Origin: Mucilaginibacter gossypiicola
GTDB lineage: Bacteria; Bacteroidota; Bacteroidia; Sphingobacteriales; Sphingobacteriaceae
Assembly (NCBI RefSeq): GCF_900110105.1
Contig: NZ_FOCL01000015.1
Coordinates: 62,001-126,000 of the forward strand
Direction of reading: 5' to 3'
DNA length: 64,000 nucleotides
The notes under the pieces are model-generated. The model saw only the letters and a list, made by a program, of their open reading frames with translations, was not told where the DNA came from and searched no databases. A program made the position numbers and the translations under genes. Positions 17,335-27,945 of this stretch are shown here, one piece after another (position 1 is the stretch's first letter; every line of letters begins with the position of its first letter).

Positions 17335-18501
17335 TTACTTAGCAGGTAAATGTTGCCTTACAGTTCTCCGGTGTACCACTGTTTTTACCTTTTTTGATTT
17401 GGACTTTTTACGTTTACCCAGCCAGATGATAAAACCGGTGATTGGCAAACTGGCACAAATGAGACTCACCAAAAAAGCAATGATCTTGCCCGGAAGGCCC
17501 AGGATCTGGCCAACATGAATATCATAATTCATTTCATTCATCTTCATGCCGGCACTTTTTTGCTCATGAGCTGTACGGTTCAATAACTTCCCGGTGTATT
17601 TATCAAATGTATAACTATCGCTTTCATAGTAGTGCAGGGCCTGCGCGTAAGCGGTTATACCTATTGCTCCTGCTTTTGCGGCGTCATCATAAATCAGAAA
17701 CATTTCGGCTTTTGGCGAAGCTGCTTTTGCTGCCAGAAACGTTTTGTTGATAACCTGGGTGGTATCCATTTTTCCATGCAATAACGAGTCGGATTTTAAA
17801 ACTACCTTTTCTTCGGGGTGTGCTTTGCCGAGGTTGGCGGTTGCATAAATGCCTTCGCGCATCCAGTCGAAAGCAATGGAAAGGCCGGTTATGGCCAGAA
17901 TGATGGCCACACTGGTGGCATAAAACCCCAGTACATTATGCAAATCGTAATTCACTCTGCGCCAGCGGCCATTCCACTTAATGGTGAAGCTGCGCTTACG
18001 GTCGCTTTTGCGTTTAGGCCACCAGAGTACGATACCGGTTATCATCAGCACCACAAAAACAATTACCGATATGCCAACTACCATGCCGCCTATATTGGCC
18101 GGGAGTAATAGGTACAGGTGTATGTATTCAACAATAATAAAAAAATTGGTGGTAGGGCTTTCCGTATGGGTGATTTTGCCGGTGTAGGGGTTCATGTAAA
18201 CATACAGCAGGCCTTTTTTAGGGTCACTTACCAATACTCCCGCCGGGCGATCTACGCCATAGTAGTAAATATAACTGGAAGTTGCGCCTTTATAGTCTTT
18301 TAGTGCCTCAGCCTTAAGGATGGAGGGGGCAAGGTATGGCTTACTTTGTACCTCAACCTTGCGGTAACTGTATATGGCATCCTGGATCTCGTCCTGGAAG
18401 CAAAAAATACAACCGGTGATACTCACTATAAACACCACGAGCCCGGATATAAATCCGAGCCAGCGATGTATGAATAGTAGTGTTTTTTTAAATGGCGTCA
18501 T
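17335..18501 (-). CDS. PepSY-associated transmembrane protein (iron uptake)
   Basis: A 388-residue inner-membrane protein. The first helix begins LLFIHRWLGFISGLVVFIVS, with the His-Arg-Trp typical of PepSY_TM proteins. Further helices are at about residues 135-160, 195-220 and 345-370, and periplasmic PepSY-like regions lie between them. Family members often sit beside siderophore receptors and are thought to act in ferric reduction or iron release. Here the gene starts 3 nt after the stop of the frameshifted siderophore receptor, which supports co-transcription and an iron role. A Lys/Arg-rich tail ends the protein. Confidence 0.88.
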   Translation of the reverse strand: MTPFKKTLLFIHRWLGFISGLVVFIVSITGCIFCFQDEIQDAIYSYRKVEVQSKPYLAPSILKAEALKDYKGATSSYIYYYGVDRPAGVLVSDPKKGLLYVYMNPYTGKITHTESPTTNFFIIVEYIHLYLLLPANIGGMVVGISVIVFVVLMITGIVLWWPKRKSDRKRSFTIKWNGRWRRVNYDLHNVLGFYATSVAIILAITGLSIAFDWMREGIYATANLGKAHPEEKVVLKSDSLLHGKMDTTQVINKTFLAAKAASPKAEMFLIYDDAAKAGAIGITAYAQALHYYESDSYTFDKYTGKLLNRTAHEQKSAGMKMNEMNYDIHVGQILGLPGKIIAFLVSLICASLPITGFIIWLGKRKKSKSKKVKTVVHRRTVRQHLPAK

Positions 18502-18504
18502 TCA

Positions 18505-20914
18505 TTAAAATTTATAGCCGATGCTTAAACGTACGTTTGTTGGTGCTTCGGCCTGCCAACTGTAAATGGTTTTTCCATCAGTACTTACACCCTCGTGGCC
18601 ACCTGAATAAAGATATGCGTTAAGTACGTTGTTTACATTTAACGCAAAACTCACCTTTTTGATCTGGTACGATGCACCTGCATCTAAACGGAAATAGTTT
18701 GGCAGATCGGAAGTGCCTGTACCAAGGCTCCATGGTAAACGGTCAAGCTGCCACTGGTAGCCGGTTGAAAATCCTAAACCTTTCAGGCTGCCTTGCTGTA
18801 AACGGTAAGTTAACCAGGCATTGGTAACATGTTTTGCAAAGCCGGGAACAGGGTTGCCAACATTTGTAGGATCGGTATCCTTAGATATCTTCGAATCAGT
18901 ATAAGCATAGTTAACCATCAGGCTCAGGCCGGTTATGATCTCGCCGCGGGCGTCAAACTCGATACCTTTAGTTTTAGTTTGACCTAACTGCAGTACATAA
19001 TTTGCCGCCGATTCTCCATGTTTATCGGGATCAGTTACCAGCTGGTTATTTTTCAAGATCTGGTAAGCAGATAATGTTGTGTTCCATTTGCCGCCAAACC
19101 AATCGCGTTTTAAACCAAGCTCCATGTTATTGCCGGTGATAGGCTTAACTTTTTCTCCGCCGAATATTCTGCCTGTTTGTGGTACAAACGATTGGTCATA
19201 TACAGCATAAGCACTTGTGTTAGGGTCGATGCTATAACTTAGGCCAACACGGGGCGTAAATTTTCTGTCGTTGGTATTGCCGGCATAAGGATCGGTAGTG
19301 GTGGCATGAGTATAGCGGGCGGCGATGGTTAGGCGTAGTTTCTGATCAAAGAAACCTAACTCATCCTGTGCATAAAATGATTGGTATTTTTCGGTAGATA
19401 CAGAGCCTGCGCCACGCACGCTAAGCGGGGTCGACCTGTCAAACGTAGGTAAAGTAACAGGGCCGTTGTTTGGATGATGAATATTGAAAAGTTTTGTTGA
19501 ATCGGGATCAAGCGAACCTGATTGAAGATAGTCGGGAATATAATATTTATCACCAATATCAACACCGCCTAACAAACGGTGAACAACTTTACCGGTATTA
19601 AACTCTCCATTTAAAAAGGCCTGGGCAAATTTGTTTTTGTTAACAGCATCCCATAGACCAAGGTTACGGTCAATATCACCGTTGGAGTTGATGCTGTTTA
19701 TCCAATAGCTGTATGCGGTTTGTTTGTAGTAAAAGTAAGCCCCCTGCGCGGTAACTTTCCACTTGCTGTTAAAAGCGTGTTCATAGGTTAAGAATGCGCT
19801 TTGGTCCTGTATGCCTGATGATGGCGAATTTGAAGGTGCATTGGTAAAATTACGCGGTAATGTCGCATAGCCATCGGTAGAGAACAGGTAGGCCGTACCA
19901 AATGCGTTCATGCGCTGGTACTGATAAGTATACTCAGCAGTCAGGGTATTTTTGCTGTCGAATTTGTAGCGCAGTACAGGGGCAATAGCCGTTCTGTTAG
20001 TGAAATCATAAGGCCTCCATGATTTTGACATTTGTCCCATTAAGTTAAGACGGTATTGTAGTTTGCCATCTTTGGTAAGTACACCGTCAAAATCGGCAGT
20101 GGCGCGGTAGCTGTTAAAGCTGCCTGCCGTGAAATTGAATGCCTGACTGGTAGTACCGGTAGGCTTTTTAGTAACAACGTTATAAAAACCTGATGGGTTG
20201 CCATTAGCCAGCATGAAAGCGGCAGGACCTTTCACAAATTCAATACGGTCAACAAACGACATATCCTCGGTAAGCGGGCCCCAGGTGGCTTCGATATTCA
20301 TACCGTTGCGGAATGGTGCTAACCTGTCGCCGCGGGCGTTTACACGGGCATAGTTGCCCCAGTGCTCCTGCATAGTTAAACCGCTCACGTTGCGTGATAC
20401 ACCTTCAAGCATGTTAAAGATCTGCTGATCTTTGATCTGATCAGAAGATACTACCTGGATATTCTGTGCTACCTCAAGTAAGGGCTCGTTTAACCTCAGG
20501 CTGGGTGAAGGGTCGTCGATCTTATATTTTTGTTTGCGGCCCGAAATCAAAACCTCACCAATTTGATTGGCGTTTTCGCGCAGCATAAAGTTTACGGTAG
20601 TACGCTGTCCATCGGCCAGTTCAACTGTTTTTTCTTCAGGGGCTAAACCAACGAATGTTGCTTTGATGGTATAGGTGCCCGGCTTTACTTTGTTGAATGT
20701 AAATCGTCCGCTTTCATTGGTAACAGTTAGCAATGCCACCACCTTTAAGGTTTACGGTAACACCGGGAACGGTTTGGCCGTCGGCAGTGGTAATGGTTCC
20801 GGTAATGGTGCCCGGTTTAATGTCGGCCAGGGCGGGGCTGATATTAACAATCAGCAAAACCATCCATAATAAAAGGGATGATAGTTTGTCAAATATGCGT
20901 AAAGGTTTTGACAT
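18505..20914 (-). pseudogene. TonB-dependent siderophore receptor, split by a one-base frameshift
   Basis: The signal peptide and first part of the carboxypeptidase-like domain (MSKPLRIFDKLSSLLLWMVL ... TVNLKGGGIA) start at 20914 in one frame and run into a stop at about 20714. The rest (LTVTNESGRFTFNKVKPGTYTI, plug and 22-strand barrel, 740 residues ending LSIGYKF) continues in the next frame. Removing one A from the minus-strand string GCTAACTGTT at about 20733 restores GGGIATVTNESG, the normal domain sequence. The plug (SFVDRIEFVKGPAAFMLANG) and barrel look otherwise intact. As read, only a GTG-initiated form without an export signal could be made. Either a recent inactivation or a base-call error. 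Confidence 0.88.
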
Positions 20915-20995
20915 TGTGTTTGGGGTTAATGTGATTGATATGGGGTGTTTAAGCTTGAAGCCGGCACGCTGTTGCACCGGCTTCAGGCAATGTTG

Positions 20996-23446
20996 TTAAA
21001 ATTTAAAGGCTACGCTGCCGATGATCTGACGTAACATTTGCGGACTAACTGTAGTGTAACCGATCCAGTACTCTTTATTGGTGAGGTTATTTACATTCAG
21101 CGCAAAGCGATATTTTTCTTTATTGTAAAAAACTCCGGTGTTTAACACGGTGAATGATGGAAGGGTAAACACGCCGTTGTATGAGTTGTTGATAACCTGG
21201 TTATCGCCAGAGTAGTTACCGCCAAAACCAATGCCCAGCCCTTTAACCTGACCGGCGGTAAGGGTATAGCTTAACCAAAGGTTGGCCGAATTTGCCGGGC
21301 CGGCAGTTTGTGGTCTGCGGCCATTGTCATAATCTCCTGATTTTTCCATCAGGCTGTTATTATGTGCATAACCGGCAATGATGTTAAAGCCTTTAAAAGG
21401 ATTGGCTATTACTTCGGCTTCGATGCCTTTGCTTTTTTGGGTGCCATCCTGTACGTAAGCGTTGGCGTGAGCTGCATCGGCCCTTACTTTGTTTTTAACG
21501 CTGATATCATAGTAGCTGATGGTACTGCTCAGTTTGCCATCGAAAATGTCGATCTTAACGCCACCTTCCCATTGGTTTGCCTGCTCAGATTTAAACAGTT
21601 TAGATGCATTTGAGTTAGATGCGGCATCATAAGCCAGGTAATAGCCCGGATTGCTAAAGCCATTCATGTAGTTACCAAATAGAGATACTTTATCTTTTAC
21701 AACCTGGTAAACCAGACCGAATTTGGGCGATAAAGTAGTTTGGTTATAACCTTGAGTTGATGTGCCGCTTACCGGGTCATTGATGGATTTGGTAACAAAG
21801 TGGTCAACCCTCAAACTTGCCATAGCCAACAGGTTGTCAGTTATGTTCAGCACATCAGATGCATATGCACTGTAAGTGTAATTGTTATAACGGCTGTAAG
21901 AGCTTGTTACGGGAACATTTTGAAACAACGAGTCGACTTTGGCTTTGTTAAAGTGGTTATAAGCCGGGATAGGGCCGGTTATGTTGATAACATCAAATGC
22001 GTCGCTTCCGTTATTTGGGTCGGTGTATTTAATGTTTGATTTTTCGTTAAGGAAATCAAGGCCGGCCACGATGCGGTTTCTTAACTTGCCAAGTTTGAAG
22101 TCGCCGGTAAAGTTTTGCTGAATTTGCAAGGTGTTGGTGTTACCGGTAACGTCCCATACATTGCGTGAAATGCTGTTATTACCGGCAAGCAGGTAAAAAT
22201 AAGGCTCGGGCCCGTCACCACTGCTATGAGTTGTGCTGATGCTGGTTTGCGAGTGCCATTGATCAGAAATTTTATAATCAGCCTGCGCAAAAAAGTTGGC
22301 ATTATCTGAAGTTTGTACCAGATCGTTTGACTGGTAAGCTCTTTTATAATCAATATTCAGCTGATCTGCACGTGTTACCCCCAGATCGGCAATGGTTGAG
22401 CCAAAGTAGAATATAGGAGGGGTAGTACTCCTGGTGTGGCTTATTTCGGCCTCGAATGATAAATTCAGGCGGTCATTAACTTTGTAAGAAAAGCTTGGGT
22501 CAAATACAAAGCTTTTGTTGATGCCTACGTCCTGGAAACTCCCTGCGTTGGTATATGCTGAATTAATGCGTAACAGTGCTTTCTTTTCCTGGTCAATAGG
22601 CGTATTATAATCAATGCTTGCCCGGTTAAATGAATAACTGCCAAAAGAGTAGCTTATTTCGCCGGCTTCGGCATCGAATGGTTTTTTGGTTACTCTGTTC
22701 AGTAAGCCGCCATAAGATACAAGGCTGCTACCGTACAGGGTGCCCGATGGGCCCTTGATCACTTCAAGTTTTTCAAGATTAGCGGCATCGGCAGCATTTG
22801 ATATGTTGCCGCTTAAGCCATTTCTTAATTTTGCCTGCACAGGGAAACCACGTAGTGTAAAGTACGAACCTCCGTCACCTGTACGATTAGTTGGAGTCCA
22901 TAATTTGGTAATTCCAGGTGAGTTTTTTATAGCGTCGTCTGCAGAAAATACTGCTTGTTCCAGTATCAGCTCTTTACTTACAGTAGTATAAACTTGTGGG
23001 TTTTCTAAGTTATTTAACGGCATTTTAGCCACATCCTGGCTTTTAGTGCGTTTAAACTTATTTACCTTATTGCCGCTTACGCTTACCTCCTGCAGGTTAT
23101 TGGTAGCATTGTTTACAGTGAATTTTGGTAACACAACAGTTTGCCCGGCTGCAAGCTCAACAGGGGTTTCCTGGCTTTTGCTACCCACCTGGGATATCAC
23201 AATAATATATGTGCCTTGAGGTACTCTTAATGTAAAGTCTCCGTTTTCATTAGTGATGGTTCCGTATTTGGTTCCTTTTAATGAAACGGAAACGTTTTCG
23301 GCCGGACCGTCGCCCTGAATGCCTACATGACCTTTGATTGTTCCTTTAGTTTGCTGCGCAAGTGCGGGAATTGTATTGATAAGCAGCAGAATTGAAAAAA
23401 ATGAGAGAAGAAATATCTTTTGGAAAGATAGTTGGGATTGATCCAT
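20996..23446 (-). CDS. TonB-dependent siderophore receptor
   Basis: An outer-membrane receptor of 816 residues from the chosen start. Signal peptide MDQSQLSFQKIFLLSFFSIL ... ALAQ, carboxypeptidase-like regulatory domain (GTIKGHVGIQGDGPAENVSV), plug (KLEVIKGPSGTLYGSSLVSY) and a barrel ending LRQIIGSVAFKF with the terminal Phe needed for outer-membrane insertion. A longer frame back to 23590 would add a poor N-terminus, so the ATG at 23446 is used; a promoter lies 30 nt upstream. It heads a minus-strand block with a second receptor and a PepSY protein, which fits ferric-siderophore uptake. The ligand is unknown. Confidence 0.92.
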   Translation of the reverse strand: MDQSQLSFQKIFLLSFFSILLLINTIPALAQQTKGTIKGHVGIQGDGPAENVSVSLKGTKYGTITNENGDFTLRVPQGTYIIVISQVGSKSQETPVELAAGQTVVLPKFTVNNATNNLQEVSVSGNKVNKFKRTKSQDVAKMPLNNLENPQVYTTVSKELILEQAVFSADDAIKNSPGITKLWTPTNRTGDGGSYFTLRGFPVQAKLRNGLSGNISNAADAANLEKLEVIKGPSGTLYGSSLVSYGGLLNRVTKKPFDAEAGEISYSFGSYSFNRASIDYNTPIDQEKKALLRINSAYTNAGSFQDVGINKSFVFDPSFSYKVNDRLNLSFEAEISHTRSTTPPIFYFGSTIADLGVTRADQLNIDYKRAYQSNDLVQTSDNANFFAQADYKISDQWHSQTSISTTHSSGDGPEPYFYLLAGNNSISRNVWDVTGNTNTLQIQQNFTGDFKLGKLRNRIVAGLDFLNEKSNIKYTDPNNGSDAFDVINITGPIPAYNHFNKAKVDSLFQNVPVTSSYSRYNNYTYSAYASDVLNITDNLLAMASLRVDHFVTKSINDPVSGTSTQGYNQTTLSPKFGLVYQVVKDKVSLFGNYMNGFSNPGYYLAYDAASNSNASKLFKSEQANQWEGGVKIDIFDGKLSSTISYYDISVKNKVRADAAHANAYVQDGTQKSKGIEAEVIANPFKGFNIIAGYAHNNSLMEKSGDYDNGRRPQTAGPANSANLWLSYTLTAGQVKGLGIGFGGNYSGDNQVINNSYNGVFTLPSFTVLNTGVFYNKEKYRFALNVNNLTNKEYWIGYTTVSPQMLRQIIGSVAFKF

Positions 23447-23475
23447 TTTATTTAGACTAAATATAAATAATTGCG

Positions 23476-23507
23476 CAAAAGTAATCAGGCAGGCGTTACG
23501 ATGCAAA
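23476..23507 (-). promoter_or_regulatory. Promoter of the TonB receptor/PepSY block
   Basis: On the minus strand, TTTG (23507-23504), 20 nt, then TACTTTTG (23483-23476), 30 nt before the ATG at 23446. Both boxes fit the Bacteroidota consensus TTTG / TAnnTTTG. No clear Fur-type palindrome was recognised next to it. Confidence 0.65.
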
Positions 23508-23624
23508 TTATTTATAATAAATCTAAATAGATGTGGTTTAAGCTCTGTTATACAGTGGATTATGTAGGATAGTTTGTATTGCAAAGGCAACTGTTTCCAA
23601 TATGGAAATAGCTCAAAAGAGAAG

Positions 23625-23662
23625 AAAGAAAAAACTTACGAAGTTTTTAAAACTTCGTAAGT
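23625..23662 (-). terminator. Terminator after oxyR
   Basis: Stem ACTTACGAAGTT / AACTTCGTAAGT with a TTTAAA loop. On the minus strand it is followed by a T run (the A run at 23629-23634 on the plus strand) and lies 25 nt beyond the oxyR stop. Confidence 0.8.
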
Positions 23663-23686
23663 CTGGCGGACTGAACTGGTAAACAC

Positions 23687-24622
23687 CTAAATATCCATCA
23701 CTTCTTTTTTCTTTTTACTTTTCATGCGTTTAGGTACAAACTCAAGGATCTCGGCTTTTAATGCCTCGATCATGCGGCGTTTTAAAAAGTTGCGTTGTAT
23801 AACAATGCTTACCTCGCGGGCTGGCTCTGGCGATTTAAAATAGCGTACTTTATCCAGCTGCTTGTCGCTCAATTCAGACAGGGCGAGTTCAGGTAATATG
23901 GTAGCTCCGTTATTTTGGTCAACCATGCGTTTAAGGGTTTCAACGCTGCCGGTATTGTATTCAAAATGCTGAAAGCCTTTGGTTGATTTACGTCGCTGGC
24001 AAATGTTCAATACCTGCTCGCGCATGCAATGGCCTTCGTTCAATATCCAGATCTCCTCCATGTCTATATCATCCGGAACAATGTTTTTCTTTTTTGAGAG
24101 CCTGCTGTTTTTGGATACATAGGCTACAAAGTTTTCATAAAATACAGGGATCTCGGTCAGGTTGCTTTCATGCAGCGGGGTAGAGAGGATACCGCAATCA
24201 AGCATGCCCAGTTTTAGTTGTTGAATGATCTCTTCAGTGGTTTGTTCCCATACAATGAGTTTTACCTGCGGATATTTTTCAATAAAACCGTGAATGATCT
24301 TTGGTAATATATAAGGCGAAACGGTAGGGATAATGCCAACTTTTAATTCGCCCGAAAGTTCCTTTTGCCTGTCGGAAATGATCTCTTTAATCTTTTCACT
24401 TTCGGATAACATGACACGTGCCTGGCTAATTATTTCAACTCCTATTTCGGTAGGTACTACAGGTTGTTTGCTCCGGTCAAAGATCTTAACGCCAAGCGTG
24501 TCTTCCAGCTTTTGTACCTGCATACTCAAAGTTGGCTGGGTAACAAAACACTTTTCGGCCGCCAAAACAAAGCTGCGATAAGTATCAACAGCCACAATAT
24601 ACTCCAGTTGTGTAATAGTCAT
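23687..24622 (-). CDS. oxyR: Hydrogen peroxide-sensing LysR regulator OxyR
   Basis: A 311-residue LysR-type regulator. The N-terminal winged helix (TQLEYIVAVDTYRSFVLAAEK, FVTQPTLSMQVQKLEDTLG) is followed by a substrate domain. The redox loop reads NEGHCMREQVLNIC, placing the two cysteines at residues 199 and 208, the same numbers as in E. coli OxyR, so peroxide sensing through a disulfide is very likely. It is divergent from katA with 93 nt between the starts. A Lys-rich tail closes the protein. Confidence 0.93.
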   Translation of the reverse strand: MTITQLEYIVAVDTYRSFVLAAEKCFVTQPTLSMQVQKLEDTLGVKIFDRSKQPVVPTEIGVEIISQARVMLSESEKIKEIISDRQKELSGELKVGIIPTVSPYILPKIIHGFIEKYPQVKLIVWEQTTEEIIQQLKLGMLDCGILSTPLHESNLTEIPVFYENFVAYVSKNSRLSKKKNIVPDDIDMEEIWILNEGHCMREQVLNICQRRKSTKGFQHFEYNTGSVETLKRMVDQNNGATILPELALSELSDKQLDKVRYFKSPEPAREVSIVIQRNFLKRRMIEALKAEILEFVPKRMKSKKKKEVMDI

Positions 24623-24627
24623 GTAAT

Positions 24628-24642
24628 ATAGATAAATACTAT
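24628..24642. promoter_or_regulatory. OxyR-like half-site between oxyR and katA
   Basis: ATAGATAAATACTAT fits the ATAG-N7-CTAT core of OxyR sites exactly. It starts 6 nt upstream of the oxyR start codon. An A+T-rich, weakly symmetric TAATAATTATT begins about 8 nt after it, where a second half-site would be expected. Binding is inferred. Confidence 0.55.
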
Positions 24643-24715
24643 GTAAAGATAATAATTATTGATTTTTTCTATTGAAATATTTTCGTGAGGTTTGAATTAT
24701 CAAACGCAACTAAAT

Positions 24716-26215
24716 ATGGAAACAAATAAAAAGAAACTGACCACTGCATCGGGTAAACCTTATGTAGAAAATGAAAACTCCATGACTGCCGGTCCGCGCG
24801 GGCCGATATTGTTACAGGACTTTATTCTGCATGAAAAAATGGCGCATTTTAACCGCGAAAGGATTCCTGAACGCGTGGTTCACGCTAAAGGGTCTGGTGC
24901 TTATGGTACGTTTACTGTTACCCACGATATTTCAAAATATACCCGCGCCAAAATATTTAACACAATAGGTAAGCAAACCAAATTATTCCTGCGTTTTTCT
25001 ACCGTAGGCGGCGAAAAAGGTTCGGCAGATACAGAACGCGACCCACGTGGTTTTGCCATTAAATTTTATACCGAAGACGGCAACTGGGATTTGGTTGGTA
25101 ACAATACGCCTGTGTTTTTTATAAAAGATCCCAAGAAATTCGGTGACTTTATTCATACCCAAAAACGCGATCCATATACCAATTGTAAAAGCGCAACCAT
25201 GGTGTGGGATTTTTGGTCATTGAACCCCGAAAGTTTACACCAGGTAACTATTTTAATGAGCGACCGCGGTACTCCTTACGGCTATCGCCACATGGATGGC
25301 TTCGGCAGCCATACGTTCTCGTTTATTAATGCCGGCAATGAAAGGTTTTGGGTTAAATTCCACTTTAAAACCCAGCAGGGCATTAAAAACTTTACCGATG
25401 CCGAAGCCGGCGAAATGCGCGGTAAAAATCCCGATTTTGCACAACATGACTTGCTAACAGCCATTGATAACGGCGACTTCCCTAAATGGACACTTAAGAT
25501 ACAGGTGATGCCGGAAGCGGATGCTAAAACATACCACATCAATCCGTTCGATTTAACTAAAGTGTGGCCGCATGCCGATTATCCGTTGATTGACGTAGGG
25601 GTATTGGAATTAAATGAGAACCCTGATAACTATTTTGCCCATGTTGAACAAGCGGCATTTGCACCGGCACATGTTATTGATGGTGTAGGCTATTCGCCCG
25701 ATAAAATGCTGCAGGGGCGCATTCTTTCCTACCCGGATGCACATCGTTACCGCTTAGGGGGCAACTATGAACAAATCCCGGTAAACAAATGCCCTTACCT
25801 GGTAAGTAATTATCAGCGCGACGGCCAGATGACTGTTAACGGCAACGGAGGTTCAAGCCCTAACTATTTCCCTAATAGTTTTGATGATATTGAAGTTGAT
25901 CAAAGCTATAAAGAACCAGCCTGGGATTTTGGCAGCCCGGTAGGTGATTGGTATGATCGCAACGCTGAAGGCGAAAATGATCATTATACCCAACCTGGCG
26001 ACCTTTACCGCCTGATGGATGCCCAGCAAAAGAAAGACCTGATCGCCAATATCGTAAATTCAATGAGCGGTATTGATGGGCCTAAAAAGGATATGATCGT
26101 TAACCGGCAGCTTTGTCACTGGTTTAGGGCCGATATCAATTTAGGTATGGCTGTTGCCAAAGGCCTCGAACTTGATTTGGCCGAAACCATGAAGCAAATG
26201 CCTCAAACTGTTTAA
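24716..26215 (+). CDS. katA: Monofunctional haem catalase
   Basis: A 499-residue clade 3, small-subunit catalase converting peroxide to water and oxygen. The distal haem His lies in [13 protein letters not shown] and the key Asn in the [11 protein letters not shown] segment. The proximal Tyr lies in [14 protein letters not shown]. The length is normal for the group, and no signal peptide is present. A TTG frame extends to 24692, but the ATG at 24716 ([13 protein letters not shown]) is preferred because it matches the family N-terminus. Control by the divergent OxyR is strongly suggested by the half-site in the shared promoter region. Confidence 0.95.
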   Translation: METNKKKLTTASGKPYVENENSMTAGPRGPILLQDFILHEKMAHFNRERIPERVVHAKGSGAYGTFTVTHDISKYTRAKIFNTIGKQTKLFLRFSTVGGEKGSADTERDPRGFAIKFYTEDGNWDLVGNNTPVFFIKDPKKFGDFIHTQKRDPYTNCKSATMVWDFWSLNPESLHQVTILMSDRGTPYGYRHMDGFGSHTFSFINAGNERFWVKFHFKTQQGIKNFTDAEAGEMRGKNPDFAQHDLLTAIDNGDFPKWTLKIQVMPEADAKTYHINPFDLTKVWPHADYPLIDVGVLELNENPDNYFAHVEQAAFAPAHVIDGVGYSPDKMLQGRILSYPDAHRYRLGGNYEQIPVNKCPYLVSNYQRDGQMTVNGNGGSSPNYFPNSFDDIEVDQSYKEPAWDFGSPVGDWYDRNAEGENDHYTQPGDLYRLMDAQQKKDLIANIVNSMSGIDGPKKDMIVNRQLCHWFRADINLGMAVAKGLELDLAETMKQMPQTV

Positions 26216-26238
26216 CCCCTACTGTTCTAATAATTAAG

Positions 26239-26263
26239 GGCGGCCGGTATCGGCCGCCTTTTT
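26239..26263 (+). terminator. Terminator after katA
   Basis: Perfect 8-bp GC-rich stem GGCGGCCG / CGGCCGCC with a GTAT loop, followed by TTTTTG. Confidence 0.9.
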
Positions 26264-26407
26264 GTTTTGTGAATCAGCTTGTTTTTCCTTTTGTTGGGAT
26301 AATTTTGATTGATGGATTTTTAGATATAATTAAGTTGCTTTAAAGGTTGCCCGGTCTTCCGATATTTTCTCCTCAAACAAATTCTATAAATCCTTACTTT
26401 AGGATAT

Positions 26408-27913
26408 ATGCTTCCTTTATTAATTGCCGAACAAATTCGAGAGGGCGATGCCTATACCATTGCCAATGAACCGATATCCTCCGTCGACCTGATGGAACGT
26501 GCCTCACGGGCTTTTGTTGGTTGGTTTGCTAACCATTTCCCCGATAGAAATCAGGGCATAACGTTTTATTGCGGAACCGGTAATAACGGCGGCGACGGGT
26601 TGGCTATTGCCCGCTTGCTTTGCGAGCATCATTACAACAAACTGAATGTTGTTGTTGCAAGGTTTTCGGGCAAAGTATCGGATGATTTTAATACCAACCT
26701 GCAAAGGATCAAAAAAACATGTGTAAAGTTATCTGAACTTGCCAAAGGCGAAGAAATTCTGGCTGATGACAGTCAGGTAATCATCGATGCCTTGCTTGGC
26801 AGCGGCTTAAACAAACCGCTTTCCGGCGACTACGAAAGGCTGGTTAAATATATCAATGGTCTTGAACGCACGGTTGTTGCCGTTGATGTGCCTACTGGTT
26901 TCTTTTCGGAAGGAGAGGTTGCTAAAGATGCAATCGCAATAAAAGCCGACCTGGTAATTACCTTTCAACAACCCAAGATCAATTTTCTGTTACCGGAATC
27001 TGCCCCTTACATCAATTGCTGGGAAGCAGTAAATATTGGCATCAGCGAAAAATTTGTACAAGGGCTGCATTCACCGTATCAGTTTGTTGAAGAAAAAGAT
27101 ATCCGGCAAATGCTGAAACCCCGGCGCCGTTTCAGTAATAAAGGAACTTATGGGCATGCGCTGATTGTTGCGGGGCAAGCTAAAACTATGGGAGCAGCGT
27201 TGCTAAGCTCATCAGCAGCTGCACATGCCGGGGCTGGCCTTACAACAGCCTGCATTCCCGAAGGCGGTTTAACAGCACTTAATAGTTATCTCCCTGAAAT
27301 TATGGCCATAGTAAGGAGTGGTAATCAACTGCCCGATATTGAATGGGATAAATTTAGTTCGATAGCCGTTGGGCCCGGCTTAGGCAAAGATGATGACTCG
27401 TTATCACTCTTAAAAGCTATCGTCAAAAGCTATAAAAAGCCAATGGTCATCGATGCTGATGCGTTGAACCTGCTTGCCGAAAATAAGGAATTGTTAAAAG
27501 AATTACCTGCCGGAAGTATACTAACCCCGCACATGAAAGAGTTTGATAGGCTTTTTGGTGAACATACCAACTGGTGGCAACGACTGCAAACTGCGTTAAA
27601 GAAAGCGAAGGAACTAAATCTGTGTATCCTGCTCAAAAATGATTACACCATTGTTGCCACACCTGATGGTACGGCTTATTTTAATTCATCCGGAAATGCT
27701 GCCATGGCAAGTGGGGGAATGGGCGATGTGCTTACAGGAATTATAGCTGCATTACTCGGACAGAAATACTCACCTCAGCAGGCATGTATCATTGGTGCTT
27801 ATATTCATGGTAAAGCGGGAGACGAGTTGGCGCTGCCAAACCGGATGCACGTAGTTTTGCCGGGTAAGCTTATTATGCAATTGCCGGTTACCATGGCAAA
27901 ATTAAGGGCATAA
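26408..27913 (+). CDS. nnr: Bifunctional NAD(P)H-hydrate repair enzyme Nnr
   Basis: A 501-residue fusion of two metabolite-repair enzymes. The N-terminal epimerase (about 1-210; YjeF_N, with GTGNNGGDGLAIARLL and DALLGSGLNKPLSG) interconverts R and S hydrates of NAD(P)H. The C-terminal ADP-dependent dehydratase (about 225-495; AVGPGLGKDDDSL, VIDADALNLL, ASGGMGDVLTGIIAALLGQ) restores NAD(P)H. Both domains look complete. Stand-alone gene with a terminator. Confidence 0.95.
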   Translation: MLPLLIAEQIREGDAYTIANEPISSVDLMERASRAFVGWFANHFPDRNQGITFYCGTGNNGGDGLAIARLLCEHHYNKLNVVVARFSGKVSDDFNTNLQRIKKTCVKLSELAKGEEILADDSQVIIDALLGSGLNKPLSGDYERLVKYINGLERTVVAVDVPTGFFSEGEVAKDAIAIKADLVITFQQPKINFLLPESAPYINCWEAVNIGISEKFVQGLHSPYQFVEEKDIRQMLKPRRRFSNKGTYGHALIVAGQAKTMGAALLSSSAAAHAGAGLTTACIPEGGLTALNSYLPEIMAIVRSGNQLPDIEWDKFSSIAVGPGLGKDDDSLSLLKAIVKSYKKPMVIDADALNLLAENKELLKELPAGSILTPHMKEFDRLFGEHTNWWQRLQTALKKAKELNLCILLKNDYTIVATPDGTAYFNSSGNAAMASGGMGDVLTGIIAALLGQKYSPQQACIIGAYIHGKAGDELALPNRMHVVLPGKLIMQLPVTMAKLRA

Positions 27914-27914
27914 A

Positions 27915-27945
27915 AAAACGGCTGCAAGTATCATACAGCCGTTTT
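27915..27945 (+). terminator. Terminator after nnr
   Basis: A 10-bp stem AAAACGGCTG / CAGCCGTTTT with an 11-nt loop, starting 2 nt after the stop codon. Confidence 0.85.

Noticed and set aside
17335-23446. Siderophore biosynthesis cluster
   Set aside because: Only receptors and a PepSY protein are present; no synthetase or NRPS gene is visible.
23447-23590. 48-residue extension of the second TonB receptor
   Set aside because: It would run back through the two-box promoter; the ATG at 23446 gives a proper signal peptide.
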